A stretch of DNA of 39,491 nucleotides, taken from an uncultured Opitutales bacterium. GTDB lineage: Bacteria; Verrucomicrobiota; Verrucomicrobiia; Opitutales; Intestinicryptomonadaceae. Under the pieces are notes generated by a model. That model was given only the letters and a program-made list of their open reading frames with translations. It was not told where the DNA came from and did not search any database. Positions within the stretch are counted from its first letter, which is position 1; each line of letters starts with the position of its first letter. Made by a program: the position numbers and the translations under genes. Of the stretch, positions 1 to 8,433 are shown piece after piece. The stretch spans positions 1 through 39,491 of the forward strand of contig URYY01000003.1 of assembly GCA_900552245.1 (NCBI GenBank). The letters are read 5' to 3'.

Positions 1-245
1 ACCACACAGAGCACAGCGTAAATGTTGTAATATCCGAGCACGGCGTGGCCGACTTGCGCTGCAAGTCTCCGGAACAGAGGGCGGAACTGATAATAAATAA
101 CTGCGTCGCTCCCGAATACAGAGACCTCTTGCGCTCTTACTTGCACTGCGTAAAGCATGGCCACACCCCGCAGACCCTCTCAAAGGCCTACGCTATGCAC
201 GAGGCCTTTGTAACAGAGGGCGATATGCACAAGGCGAAGTTCTAA
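1..245 (+). CDS. Acetyl-CoA hydrolase/transferase family protein, C-terminal fragment
   Basis: The gene enters from the left edge. The frame is open from base 3, so the ATG-less stretch before base 45 is coding and the true start lies outside the window. The visible 80 residues contain the family's C-terminal signature: a VISEHGVADLR segment followed by KSPEQRAELII. In this family the segment lies near the CoA-binding C-terminal half (acetyl-CoA hydrolase / succinate or acetate CoA-transferase, Cat1/SpcA type). Known members move CoA between acyl groups and acetate or succinate in fermentative metabolism in the cytoplasm. The substrate cannot be told from the tail alone. The gene is followed after 17 nt by a periplasmic binding protein gene on the same strand, so the two could be co-transcribed, although their functions are not obviously linked. 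Confidence 0.85.
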   Translation, partial: HTEHSVNVVISEHGVADLRCKSPEQRAELIINNCVAPEYRDLLRSYLHCVKHGHTPQTLSKAYAMHEAFVTEGDMHKAKF

Positions 246-262
246 AATAATAGGGCGTTTTT

Positions 263-1219
263 ATGTCGAGGTTTTCGGTTGCACTAGTTCTTGCGTTAAT
301 CTTCTGCGCGCGCCTGTGCGCCGAAAACCTCGTTTACATCTTTGATGGCCCCACTAACAACACCCACTTGGCAATTTTAAAGGGTGCAAACGACGCGCTA
401 AAGGACTTCAACTTGCGATACGGCAAAAATTTTAAAGCCGTGGATTTCTCTCAGGGTAAAGATGACATATCGCAGGCGCAGCTGCTTAAAGAGGCTGCAA
501 AAGATCCGCAAAATATAGGGGCTGCGGTAATACCACTAGAAGGCTCAAAGGGCGAATTGGAAGCTCAGGTAATCTTACTTGCATCTAAGAAATTTCCGAC
601 AATTGCCCTGGCCTTTCCACTGAATCAAGAGGGGGCTCTTCAGACTATTTCAATTTCTAAAGACGATCTGATAAAAAGACTGACTTTAGACTTAAACTCA
701 AAAAAAGACAGGGCTAAATTCCAAATTCTTGCCGTCATAAGCGGCAAAGATGATGCTTTCATAGATGAAAAACAAGCCCTTGAATCGCTAAGCGGCATAA
801 AGCGAGACGTGGCGGAAGCCCTCTTAAAAATAGCCCCCGTAAAATTTATATCGGCCTCGCACTTTTCTGAATTTCAAAAGAAATATGCGGCTGAGCTATT
901 GGCTTTAGACAACTATTCGCTGGTATTTTTAAGCGAACTGCCGCTAAACGACGTCTCGCCCCTTGCGGAAGATTCCGACAGGCTTTCGGCCGTATCAATA
1001 GGCGGCAATCCATATATGGCTCAGTACCTAAATTCAAAGCAGATAACTTTAGTTGCGATGCCCGACTACTACGGCTTCGGATACTTAAGCGCAGTAGCCT
1101 TGGTTGAAAAATACATGCAAAACAAGTTGCCCTCCGCAAAGCTCAGGAACTTGGATTCATCATTCTTTACTCCTCTTGACGTTGGGGAATTTAACAAGGC
1201 CTGGATAAATCTAAATTGA
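263..1219 (+). CDS. Periplasmic sugar-binding-protein-like (peripla_BP_4/LacI-type fold) exported protein
   Basis: A 318-residue protein with a clear signal peptide (hydrophobic residues about 6-20, cleavage likely after CARLCA). The mature part starts with a beta strand and a DGPTNNTHLAILKGANDAL-like segment, then an AAVIPL segment and later an ALAFPL segment. This is the alternating alpha/beta pattern of type I periplasmic binding proteins (LacI/RbsB fold). Such proteins capture sugars or other small ligands in the periplasm for ABC transport or signalling. No ABC permease or ATPase gene lies in the window, so its partner is unknown. It could be an orphan binding protein or a sensor-associated receptor such as the TorT type. 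ATG 263 directly precedes the signal peptide and was taken as the start. A terminator-like hairpin follows. Confidence 0.6.
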   Translation: MSRFSVALVLALIFCARLCAENLVYIFDGPTNNTHLAILKGANDALKDFNLRYGKNFKAVDFSQGKDDISQAQLLKEAAKDPQNIGAAVIPLEGSKGELEAQVILLASKKFPTIALAFPLNQEGALQTISISKDDLIKRLTLDLNSKKDRAKFQILAVISGKDDAFIDEKQALESLSGIKRDVAEALLKIAPVKFISASHFSEFQKKYAAELLALDNYSLVFLSELPLNDVSPLAEDSDRLSAVSIGGNPYMAQYLNSKQITLVAMPDYYGFGYLSAVALVEKYMQNKLPSAKLRNLDSSFFTPLDVGEFNKAWINLN

Positions 1220-1242
1220 GCGCACGCTTAGGCCTATTAGCT

Positions 1243-1293
1243 ACTTGCACTGTGCGCTAAGCGCCACAATATAAACAAGAGTGCAAGTTTTTT
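1243..1293 (+). terminator. Probable rho-independent terminator after the binding-protein gene
   Basis: A 9-bp stem (ACTTGCACT at 1243-1251 with AGTGCAAGT at 1280-1288) is followed by a run of six T. The long loop holds a smaller GCGC/GCGC hairpin. The position, 23 nt after the plus-strand stop, fits termination of the upstream gene. Confidence 0.55.
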
Positions 1294-1556
1294 AGTGGGC
1301 AAAAGCGCCCAACGAACTAGCGCCTTGCAAAGAAAATAGAAGTAGCGGAAAGCACCATGCACCGAGGTAATCTACGTACGCTAGAAGCTGAGTTTAATTC
1401 TGCACAGGCCAATTTTTTAATTTAGTGTAAAAAACTCCCAAGATTTTATCGCGGGGAAACTGCGGCGCCATTTAAGCTTAATCTGCGAATGATAGAAGGC
1501 GAAAATTACTAAATTCGTCAAAAGCCCTGTGCAAGAATGCAGCATTGCTGGAAAAT
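1294..1556. other. Gene-free interval
   Basis: I see no credible open frame and no tRNA or known RNA motif on either strand. A small hairpin (GGGC, AAAA-containing loop, GCCC) near 1297-1312 is the only visible structure. The interval lies between two facing terminators. Confidence 0.5.
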
Positions 1557-1589
1557 AAAAAAGCGGCGGACAAACTCCGACGCTTTTTT
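1557..1589 (-). terminator. Rho-independent terminator of rpmG
   Basis: Inverted repeat of 14 nt arms (1557-1570 and 1576-1589) with one mismatch and a 5-nt loop. The arms begin with A6 and end with T6, so it can work on either strand. It lies 23 nt past the rpmG stop on the minus strand. Confidence 0.8.
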
Positions 1590-1612
1590 AAATTCGTTTG
1601 TATGCCTAAAGC

Positions 1613-1783
1613 CTACTTCTTTATCTCTCTGTGGAGAGTGCGGCGCTTCAAGGCAGGATTGTACTTCATCTTCTCAACCTTCTCAAGCTGCTTACGCGGA
1701 TTGCGCGAGGTCAGATAGCGCGAAGGCGACTTGCCTTCTTTGCGGGCTTCCGTGCATTCTATGATTACTGTTTCTCTTGGCAT
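1613..1783 (-). CDS. rpmG: 50S ribosomal protein L33
   Basis: A 56-residue protein beginning MPRETVIIECTEAR and ending LKRRTLHREIKK. The RYLTSRN segment and the YNPALKRRTLHRE ending are the standard L33 signature. L33 is a small basic protein of the large ribosomal subunit near the E site. The zinc-binding cysteine pairs of zinc-type L33 are absent (only one Cys, residue 10), so this is the zinc-independent form. The gene is short and easily missed. It stands alone on the minus strand, with its own terminator 23 nt downstream and about 100 nt before the STAS gene upstream. In many bacteria rpmG lies beside rpmB or secE, which are not seen here. Confidence 0.92.
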   Translation of the reverse strand: MPRETVIIECTEARKEGKSPSRYLTSRNPRKQLEKVEKMKYNPALKRRTLHREIKK

Positions 1784-1881
1784 TGTCTTTTAAAGTTAAA
1801 TTGTTAAAGACGACTATGGTGGACTCTAAAAAATAAATTTCAACCTTTTTTTGCGTTTTTTTGTAAAATTGCAAAAATCCC

Positions 1882-2217
1882 TCACTTAACAAAGTCTGCG
1901 GCCTCGTCTATGTTTGGCAAAATGGCAATCACAGAGTCTATATTTGCAACTTTTAAGACGCCCAAAACCAAGCTCTGCGGAGACACCAAAGCGAGCTTCT
2001 TGCCGCTTGCAGCAAGGCTCTTTGCCGTCTGCAAGAGCTTTCTTATTCCCAAGGAGGCCATGTAGTCAACCCTGCACATGTCTATCACAAGCCCCCTCCC
2101 CATAGCAGATATCTCAGATAGCCTACCCTCAATTTGCGAAACTCCTTCAGAATCCATTCTGCCCTCAAGCTCCACAATAATAACACCGCCTCTTCCTTCG
2201 CGCTCACTAAATTTCAT
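1882..2217 (-). CDS. STAS-domain anti-sigma-factor antagonist (SpoIIAA/RsbV family)
   Basis: A 111-residue single-domain protein. The whole length fits the STAS fold: an initial strand (VIIVELEGRMDSEGVSQIE), a VIDMCRV strand and then the conserved phospho-acceptor loop YMASLGIRKLL. The Ser in ASLG matches the serine phosphorylated in SpoIIAA and RsbV. Known members bind an anti-sigma kinase when unphosphorylated and thereby free a sigma factor or another target. No RsbW-like kinase or sigma factor gene lies nearby, so its partner must be encoded elsewhere. Two in-frame ATGs exist. The one at 2217 is preferred because AAGGA lies 7 nt before it but only 1 nt before the ATG at 2223. Confidence 0.85.
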   Translation of the reverse strand: MKFSEREGRGGVIIVELEGRMDSEGVSQIEGRLSEISAMGRGLVIDMCRVDYMASLGIRKLLQTAKSLAASGKKLALVSPQSLVLGVLKVANIDSVIAILPNIDEAADFVK

Positions 2218-2298
2218 AATCATTCCTTTTCCATCTACATCATAATCAAAATACTAAAAAAACAGTCAACTAAAACTTAAAATTTGTAAAAAAACCCC

Positions 2299-3348
2299 TC
2301 ACAAATCCAAATCTTCCTGCTTTAACTCGCTTTTATCTTTCGCGCCATCGACAATCTTAGGAAATTTAAGCTCGCCCTTTCTTATGTGTGTAGGCGCCCT
2401 GCCCACCCTGCTTGCAATGAGGCTCTCATTCTCCGCCAAAATTTTATCGCACATCTTGCGCACGTGCAGCCTCAGCCACTTATTTGTGGCAGTTCCCTCT
2501 GAATAATCATTGGGACCGTAGGAATCTATGCGCTGCGACTGCAAAAGCATGTCGTTTTGCTCAAACTCGGCGTCGCTTTCGCGCGTGTAAACCGCAAAGG
2601 TCTTGCCGCCGCCCTTGCGCACGACAGAAAATACGGGGACGTCGCTAGGGCCGTCTGCTATGTAAATCATATTTGAGATTGGCACGCGCCTGTCGCTCTC
2701 CTGCATCTGGGCGTTTACGTCTATTGAGGAATTCTTATTTACACCCTTATTTATCTCAAATATAAAGCGCGTCTTGATGGTGTTATCGACTATCATGCCT
2801 ATCTGGTTTATGCGCGTTGAAAGCGAATTTAAGTCGAACTCAGCCTGCTTTGAAAAGTATGGAGGAAAAGGTTCCTCGATAAACTCGCAGGCAAAAATCC
2901 CGTCAACTTTCGAGGCTATGGCACTTCCCTTTATCATCTCGGCAAGCCCGGTACTCACGATGTAATGCTCCAGCTTTATATCGAGCTTTCTATATTTTTC
3001 CTCGCTTGTAGGAATTGCCCTTAATTCGTCAAGGAACTCAAGTATGCCCTTGCAGAACTTAATTTTTGCGCCGAGCTTCCGCAATTTCGCATTGCTTAAA
3101 TCGGGCATTATGCCGCTTTTTACAAAGCTTAATAGATGGTTTAAGTAGACGGTCTCGGGCGAAACTCTGACGCCCTTTTTAGCATAGAGAGCGGGAAGCA
3201 TATTGACTTCCTCCCAAAATAGGCGCTCGTCTATACCGTACTCCTCAAATATGGGTGTCTGCATGTAAGCCGGAATTAAGGTCTTATCAAAATCCCAAAT
3301 ACAGGCGATTATGTGTTTGCGTCCGAGGTTGTCTTGTTCGTTTTTCAT
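2299..3348 (-). CDS. HAD-superfamily phosphatase, large form
   Basis: A 349-residue cytoplasmic protein. HAD motif I is DFDKTL (Asp19, Asp21), motif II is VSTGLAEMI near residues 131-139, and motif IV is ADGPSDVP with Asp232 and Asp236. These are the residues of an active aspartate-nucleophile phosphatase. A helical insertion of about 110 residues follows motif I, and a FEINKG segment at 197-202 probably contributes the motif III lysine region. The substrate is unknown; phosphoserine-phosphatase-like enzymes are the nearest recognisable group. A second gene at 32733-33602 encodes a clear paralogue sharing the motifs and the INKG segment. The long C-terminal tail (about 300-349), rich in charged residues, is missing from the paralogue. 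The gene diverges from prfA with about 120 nt between them. Confidence 0.75.
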   Translation of the reverse strand: MKNEQDNLGRKHIIACIWDFDKTLIPAYMQTPIFEEYGIDERLFWEEVNMLPALYAKKGVRVSPETVYLNHLLSFVKSGIMPDLSNAKLRKLGAKIKFCKGILEFLDELRAIPTSEEKYRKLDIKLEHYIVSTGLAEMIKGSAIASKVDGIFACEFIEEPFPPYFSKQAEFDLNSLSTRINQIGMIVDNTIKTRFIFEINKGVNKNSSIDVNAQMQESDRRVPISNMIYIADGPSDVPVFSVVRKGGGKTFAVYTRESDAEFEQNDMLLQSQRIDSYGPNDYSEGTATNKWLRLHVRKMCDKILAENESLIASRVGRAPTHIRKGELKFPKIVDGAKDKSELKQEDLDL

Positions 3349-3467
3349 TGAAATTTGTTAACGGCACCGATTTTCCAAGTTGCAAAGACAAATGCAATCC
3401 TTATATTTGCCCAAAATCAGGAATTGCGCTCGCGCGCGGTTTTTGCTCAAATTATCAAAATTTACCT

Positions 3468-4556
3468 ATGGACGGAATTCCACCTATCACACCATTTCTA
3501 ATAAGGCTTAAGGCGCTCGACGAAAAAATGAGCGCTCCAGATTTCTACAACGACCAGCGCTCGGCCTCCGCCATATCGCGCGAGCATCAGCACCTGACTA
3601 CCCTCAAGGAAAAGTACGAGGAGCTCGAGAAAATATTGGGCGAGATAAAAGAAAATGAGGAGATGATTGCAGACTCCTCCTCCGACCCGGATTTAGTCGA
3701 ACTTGCCAAGGAAGATTTGCAAGCTCTCGATGCAAAAATAGAGCCGCTAAAAAAGGAAATTTTGCGCTTCATGATTCCGCCGGATGAGACCGACTCAAGG
3801 AACACCGTAGTCGAAATAAGGGCGGGTACCGGCGGCGACGAGGCCTCTCTATTTGCTGCAGACCTATACAGAATGTACTGCAGATATGCAGATATAAAGG
3901 GCTGGAAAGTTGAGCAGCTAAGCTCCAGCGAATCCCCGGCGGGCGGTTTTAAGGAAATATGCTTTTTGCTAAGCGGCACCGACGTTTACCGCTACATGAA
4001 GTACGAGAGCGGCACGCACAGAGTCCAGAGGGTTCCCGTCACGGAGGCAAGCGGCAGAATACATACATCGGCAGCAACAGTTGCGGTTCTGCCAGAAGCG
4101 GAGGAAGTCGATATACAAATAGACCCTTCCGAAATAGAAATTTCAATAGCCAGAGCTAGCGGCCCCGGCGGACAGGGCGTAAACACCACAGACAGCGCCG
4201 TGCAAATTCTGCACAAGCCCACCGGCATGATTGTAAAGTGCGCCGACGAGCGCTCTCAGCTAAAAAACAAGCAAAAGGCCCTCAAGGTATTGCGCTCGCG
4301 CCTCTTGGAGATGAAGCAAAATGAGGAGCGCGAAAAATACGCGCAAAACAGGCGCGAACAAATCGGCAGCGGCGACCGCTCCGAGCGCATCAGAACCTAC
4401 AATTTCCCGCAAAGCAGGCTAACCGATCACAGAATAGGCCTTACGGTGCACTCGCTCACCCAAGTCATGGACGGCGAGATAGACGATATTGTGCGCGCTC
4501 TAGAAGAGGCGTACTACAACAAGCGCATAGAGGCTCTAATTAAAGAGTCGGAGTAA
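3468..4556 (+). CDS. prfA: Peptide chain release factor 1
   Basis: RF1 reads UAA and UAG stop codons and triggers peptidyl-tRNA hydrolysis on the ribosome. The start at ATG 3468 gives 362 residues, the usual RF1 length; the frame is open further upstream but that part matches nothing. An N-terminal coiled-coil domain (about 20-100) is followed by the codon-reading domain with RVQRVPVTE. The tripeptide at 190-192 is Pro-Val-Thr, of the RF1 PxT type rather than the SPF of RF2. The catalytic GGQ is at 234-236 in ASGPGGQGVNT. The stop codon is followed after 2 nt by prmC, so the enzyme that methylates the GGQ glutamine is translated from the same mRNA. No clear Shine-Dalgarno sequence precedes the start. 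Confidence 0.96.
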   Translation: MDGIPPITPFLIRLKALDEKMSAPDFYNDQRSASAISREHQHLTTLKEKYEELEKILGEIKENEEMIADSSSDPDLVELAKEDLQALDAKIEPLKKEILRFMIPPDETDSRNTVVEIRAGTGGDEASLFAADLYRMYCRYADIKGWKVEQLSSSESPAGGFKEICFLLSGTDVYRYMKYESGTHRVQRVPVTEASGRIHTSAATVAVLPEAEEVDIQIDPSEIEISIARASGPGGQGVNTTDSAVQILHKPTGMIVKCADERSQLKNKQKALKVLRSRLLEMKQNEEREKYAQNRREQIGSGDRSERIRTYNFPQSRLTDHRIGLTVHSLTQVMDGEIDDIVRALEEAYYNKRIEALIKESE

Positions 4557-4558
4557 TT

Positions 4559-5398
4559 GTGCAAAGCGTTCTTGAAATTCTAAACAAGTGCGAAGCATTC
4601 TTTGCCAAAAAGGGAGTGCCCAACGCAAAGTTAGATGCGCAAATTCTGCTTGCAAAGGCTATGAAATGCAAGCGGCTCGATTTGTTTTTACATTTTGAAG
4701 ACCCCGTATTTGAAGAAACTCTGGCAGAATTTAGAGAGGACGTAAGAAGGAGAGCCAAGCGCGAGCCCCTGCAGCACATACTGGGCAATGTGGAATTTTT
4801 TGGACTTAAATTAAAGTGCGACGCCCGCGCCCTAATTCCTAGAAGCGAAACGGAAGAGCTCTGTGAAATATTAGCCGGCAGATTTCCAAAAGATTCGCAA
4901 AACTTTAAAATTTTAGATTTGGGAACAGGCTCAGGCGCGATAATTCTGGCCCTTAAAAGCGCATTTAAAAACGCCGCGTGCCTCGCCTGCGACAAAAGCA
5001 AAGAAGCGCTCTCTCTAGCCAGGGAAAACGCCGCCCTATGCGGGCTTTGTGTCGATTTTTTTGAGAGCGATTGGTTTGAAAACGCCTCGGGAACATTCGA
5101 TTTAATAGTCTCAAACCCGCCCTATCTCACTGAGGGCGAGATTGAACAAGCCCAAATTGAAGTTAAGAAATTCGACCCCTACAGCGCGCTCTTTAGCCCC
5201 GAAAACGGCTTGCAAGACTTAAGGAAAATAATCGAACTTGCGCCGAAATTTTTAAACTCTGGCGGAACTTTAGCGCTCGAATGCGGCCTAAACCAAGCGC
5301 AAACCTTGGCGGATACTTTCGCGGATAAGTGGCAGAGAGCCGAAGTGCTTAAGGATTTATCCGGACGCGAGAGATTTTTAATTTTGCAGGCAAAGTAA
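4559..5398 (+). CDS. prmC: Peptide chain release factor N5-glutamine methyltransferase
   Basis: A 279-residue SAM-dependent methyltransferase. The N-terminal helical domain (1-75) that grips the release factor is present, including REPLQHILG. The Rossmann domain has DLGTGSG (120-126) for SAM binding and the NPPY motif at 186-189, which positions the target glutamine. It methylates the GGQ glutamine of RF1 and RF2. The GTG start at 4559 has GGAG about 6 nt upstream, inside the end of prfA, so translation is probably coupled. No terminator is obvious after the stop. The 210 nt before the facing bacterioferritin terminator hold nothing recognisable. Confidence 0.94.
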   Translation: MQSVLEILNKCEAFFAKKGVPNAKLDAQILLAKAMKCKRLDLFLHFEDPVFEETLAEFREDVRRRAKREPLQHILGNVEFFGLKLKCDARALIPRSETEELCEILAGRFPKDSQNFKILDLGTGSGAIILALKSAFKNAACLACDKSKEALSLARENAALCGLCVDFFESDWFENASGTFDLIVSNPPYLTEGEIEQAQIEVKKFDPYSALFSPENGLQDLRKIIELAPKFLNSGGTLALECGLNQAQTLADTFADKWQRAEVLKDLSGRERFLILQAK

Positions 5399-5612
5399 GC
5401 CGCCTGCCATTAAGTTGCGAAAGAGAGAAACTTTGCGTATTAAATTAAGCAAAACCTAAGCCTAAAAATAATAGCCACCTCTCTAAAGCTAAAAAACTGC
5501 AGCTGCCGACACCTTGGCCTTCTAACTTGGCTTGTGCATCTTAAGTTTATTCTTTTAGCCAATGCGCCGGCAAAAGATGTTTTTTTAACGCTAAACTCCC
5601 GCTGTCTTTACA

Positions 5613-5654
5613 AAAAAGAAGAGGGGGCGCGAAAAAGAAATTGCACGCCCCCTC
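5613..5654 (-). terminator. Rho-independent terminator of the bacterioferritin gene
   Basis: Perfect GC-rich stem GAGGGGGCG (5621-5629) with CGCCCCCTC (5646-5654). On the minus strand it is followed by TTCTTTTTT. It starts 27 nt after the bacterioferritin stop. Confidence 0.85.
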
Positions 5655-5681
5655 CCTGGCTTTCGAGAGATGAAATTAAAG

Positions 5682-6182
5682 CTACTCTGAGCCCTCTTTG
5701 CCGCCCTCTTTTTGAGAGCGCGATATGGCTTGGAGCGCCAAGTAATTATCGCCAAATTTTTCCATATTTTTCATTTCCGTCTCAAAGGTATCGAGATGTT
5801 GCTCCTCGATTCCTACGAGTTTTTCAAAGAGAGCCTTTGTTGCGCTATCTTCATTTTCGGCGCAGAGCTTCGCCCACTCGTTGTAGGCGTCGGCACTCGA
5901 CTCCTCAAGCTCCATAGCCCTTTCAAGCATCTTTCTTACGTCGCGAATTTGCTCAACAGGCCCGCACGTTTTCAAGACGACGTCACCGCCCAGAAATAGT
6001 ATGCGCTCGGCAAGCATCTCAAGATGCGTCATCTCAACTATGGAAACTCGCTTGAATATGGCGGATAGCGGATCGTAACCCCTGTCCTCGCAAATAAAGT
6101 GAAAGTAGAGATACTGCTCTATCGCCAAAAGCTCGTCGGCGACAGCCTTATTCATTAGCTCTATGCTCTTTTCCCTGTTCAT
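5682..6182 (-). CDS. bfr: Bacterioferritin
   Basis: A 166-residue four-helix-bundle iron storage protein. All ferroxidase ligands of bacterioferritin are visible: Glu17 (ADELLAIEQY), Glu50 and His53 (EMTH), Glu93, Glu126 and His129 (IEEQH). Met51 sits where the haem-ligating Met52 of E. coli Bfr is found, so haem binding at the subunit interface is likely. Known members oxidise ferrous iron and store it in a 24-subunit shell, protecting against iron-driven oxidative stress. The C-terminus carries a short charged tail (QKEGGKEGSE) beyond the usual end. It is a single gene with its own terminator, divergent from the DUF1080 gene. The 200-nt AT-rich divergent region should hold both promoters; no Fur box could be identified by eye. 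Confidence 0.9.
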   Translation of the reverse strand: MNREKSIELMNKAVADELLAIEQYLYFHFICEDRGYDPLSAIFKRVSIVEMTHLEMLAERILFLGGDVVLKTCGPVEQIRDVRKMLERAMELEESSADAYNEWAKLCAENEDSATKALFEKLVGIEEQHLDTFETEMKNMEKFGDNYLALQAISRSQKEGGKEGSE

Positions 6183-6384
6183 AATCTGCCCTATTTAAAA
6201 GTTCGACTCAGCTATATTTCGGAATAAATTCTCAACTTTTAATGTTTTTTTTAATTTATTTAAAATCCAAGCCGCCGCTATGCGCTTGACTATTTCTAAA
6301 ATAAGCGATTTTATTCCGCGCTTAAGAGCTTTATGCATCTCATTTACCAAGCGTAAAACAGCTCTTGCAAAATTATAAAGATAT

Positions 6385-7404
6385 ATGTTTATGTTGAAAA
6401 AATTAATCGCAATTTCGCTATTGTGCGCAGCATCTCAAATTTCATTTTCGCAAGACGATTTAGTTGGAGAATACAAGGGAACTATCGAGGGTAAAAAAGG
6501 CTACCCATTTGACAACAATAAGGAAATGTGCGCGCAAATTTCAAAGCATGCCGACGGCTACAAGCTGCGCATACTGCCTGAACTCTTCAAGCGCTCAGAC
6601 GATGTTGCATTTGCAAGTGCACTGAAAGCAAAAGACGGCAAGATAGAAATTAAAGACTTGGGCTATTGGAAACTTAATGGCGAGGTGGAAAATGGCGAGA
6701 TAAAGCTAAGAGGCCGCGAGGGCAAAAACGACTTTACCATTAAGCTTAAAAAATTCGAAAGAGTATCGCCCACACTCGGTGAAAAGGCCCCTCAAAACGC
6801 AAAAATTTTGTTCGACGGCAAAAACACAGCCGCATGGAAAACAGCAAAGGGCAAAGATTGCGTCTGGAAGCTCACAGAAGACGGCGCAATGGAAGTTGCC
6901 CGCGATCCTAAAGACCCGCCGAAAAATCAAACCATATTTTCTAGCGAGGCCTTCAGCAACTTTAAGTTGCACCTTGAATTTATGCTGCCCGATATGCATA
7001 AGCAGTCCGGGCAATTCCGCGCTAATTCGGGCGTATTCATAGGCCCGTACGAAGTGCAAATACTCGATTCCTTCAACTGCGAAGGCCTCTGGAACGAGTG
7101 CGGTGCAATATATAGAATATACCCGCCAATTTCAAATGCCGTCCTGCCCTCGCAGAAGTGGCAAACTTACGACATAATATTTGAAGCTCCAAAGTTCGAA
7201 GATGGTAAATTGCTAAGCCTTCCAAAAATCACCGTTTATCTTAATGGCATACTTGTCCAAAATAAGATGGAAATTCCCCACGGAACATCGCTACCACAAC
7301 CAAAGAGAGCCTCTTACAAGCACCCGAAGCCGCCCTATAAAATTTCTCTGCAAGACCACGGCAACCCGATTAAGTTTAGAAATATCTGGGTTGAAGAAAT
7401 GTAG
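6385..7404 (+). CDS. Secreted DUF1080 protein (3-keto-disaccharide hydrolase family)
   Basis: A 339-residue protein with a signal peptide (LKKLIAISLLCAASQ, cleavage near ISFS-Q). Residues about 25-125 form an N-terminal beta-rich domain with no family I can name. Residues 135-339 form the DUF1080 concanavalin-like domain, with its typical segments: LFDGKNTAAW, NSGVFIGPYEVQILDSF, CGAIYRIYPP, the LNG strand and the closing ISLQDHGNPIKFRNIWVEEM pattern. Characterised relatives such as B. thetaiotaomicron BT2157 hydrolyse glycosides already oxidised at C3. Two ATGs (6385 and 6391) are in frame, and both keep the signal peptide. A TATAAA hexamer lies only 5 nt before the first. The outer-membrane protein gene begins 6 nt after the stop, so the two are probably one unit. 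Confidence 0.85.
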   Translation: MFMLKKLIAISLLCAASQISFSQDDLVGEYKGTIEGKKGYPFDNNKEMCAQISKHADGYKLRILPELFKRSDDVAFASALKAKDGKIEIKDLGYWKLNGEVENGEIKLRGREGKNDFTIKLKKFERVSPTLGEKAPQNAKILFDGKNTAAWKTAKGKDCVWKLTEDGAMEVARDPKDPPKNQTIFSSEAFSNFKLHLEFMLPDMHKQSGQFRANSGVFIGPYEVQILDSFNCEGLWNECGAIYRIYPPISNAVLPSQKWQTYDIIFEAPKFEDGKLLSLPKITVYLNGILVQNKMEIPHGTSLPQPKRASYKHPKPPYKISLQDHGNPIKFRNIWVEEM

Positions 7405-7410
7405 TTTAAT

Positions 7411-8271
7411 TTGAAATTATTTGGAAATATGCCCTCCAAAACAGCACTGCTTACATGCGCGCTCTGCTCTGCTCTGTTCCCTGCGCTAGCGCACGACGGC
7501 GACTTTTCTTTAGACTCAATAGAAAATCCATCGACCGACTACCTGAGCGTAAACGCATCTGTAAGCTACGAATCGGAATACGTTTTTAGAGCTCAAAAGA
7601 GGGCTTCATTTTCAATAAGGCCAAGCTTGGATTTGTCATACCAAATATTGGGCTTTGACGCATATGCTGGAATTTTGATAAACCAACCCCTGAAGGGTCA
7701 ATTAAACGCAGAGGGAGAGCTTGTAAATTTGCAGCAGCTCGACGCCTACGCCGGGCTCTTGTACGGCTACGGACCCGTAACATTTGACGTTGGCTACGTC
7801 TATTACTGGTACTGTGGCGAAACTCCCGGGCGCAGCCGAGATTCCGAAATTTTTGTAGGGGCTTCACTTGACCTTGCTACATTTCTAGACGGACTAAACA
7901 TCACGCCGTCGCTATATTACTACTACGATTTTGAGCTGCTTAGAAATACCTTGGAGGCCTCGATTTCATACGAGCATTACCTCGACGAGCTGCTGCCCGT
8001 AGAGGGCTTTTCCGTGCCGATTAGAATCTATTACGGCTACACATCTTCAGAGAGGGTAAATGGCGACCAATGCTATGGACAAAGCAATATGCATTCAAGC
8101 TACATGTATTTTGGCGCTTCCATAGATTTAGCTTACAGAATTTGCGATTACTCTTCAATACGCATAGGCTTGCGCTACTCGCAGGCCTTTAACGGCTCAG
8201 GCATAGACCCGAATTACTCCACATCGCAGCGCAACATATGGTATGGAGTGTCGCTTAAATTCGGATTCTAA
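7411..8271 (+). CDS. Probable outer-membrane beta-barrel protein
   Basis: A 286-residue protein with a signal peptide cleaved near ALFPALA-HDG. The mature part is made of alternating aromatic and polar residues with many Tyr and Gly, such as LYGYGPVTFDVGYVYYWY. It ends in Phe (GVSLKFGF), the classical sign recognised by the BAM machinery. The pattern SVSYESEYVFRAQ followed by paired strands resembles the TIGR02001 (Gcw_chp) group of small outer-membrane proteins of unknown function. The TTG at 7411 gives the longest form. ATG 7429 also leaves a full signal peptide and is a real alternative. The 6-nt gap to the DUF1080 gene suggests they are co-transcribed, so it may be a porin or binding protein for the same glycoside; that link is inference. 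Confidence 0.65.
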   Translation: MKLFGNMPSKTALLTCALCSALFPALAHDGDFSLDSIENPSTDYLSVNASVSYESEYVFRAQKRASFSIRPSLDLSYQILGFDAYAGILINQPLKGQLNAEGELVNLQQLDAYAGLLYGYGPVTFDVGYVYYWYCGETPGRSRDSEIFVGASLDLATFLDGLNITPSLYYYYDFELLRNTLEASISYEHYLDELLPVEGFSVPIRIYYGYTSSERVNGDQCYGQSNMHSSYMYFGASIDLAYRICDYSSIRIGLRYSQAFNGSGIDPNYSTSQRNIWYGVSLKFGF

Positions 8272-8433
8272 AAAATATATACGCCAACTTAAGTGGGAAA
8301 TTTTGCGCAGAGCTTAGCTTTGTAAAATTATAAAATTTGCAACTATAACTTGATTTTGCGCTGAAAAGCATATAGCTTTAGCCTGTGCGCTTTTTAAGTG
8401 TCGCGCATTTATTATTAACTGCAGAAACTGTTT

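Noticed and set aside
1220..1556. CRISPR or tandem repeat array
   Set aside because: No repeated unit with regular spacing was found here or elsewhere in the window except the short TCAAA pairs.
6706..7059. Minus-strand frame opposite the DUF1080 gene
   Set aside because: It is a shadow frame: the plus-strand gene has a signal peptide and a complete family domain.
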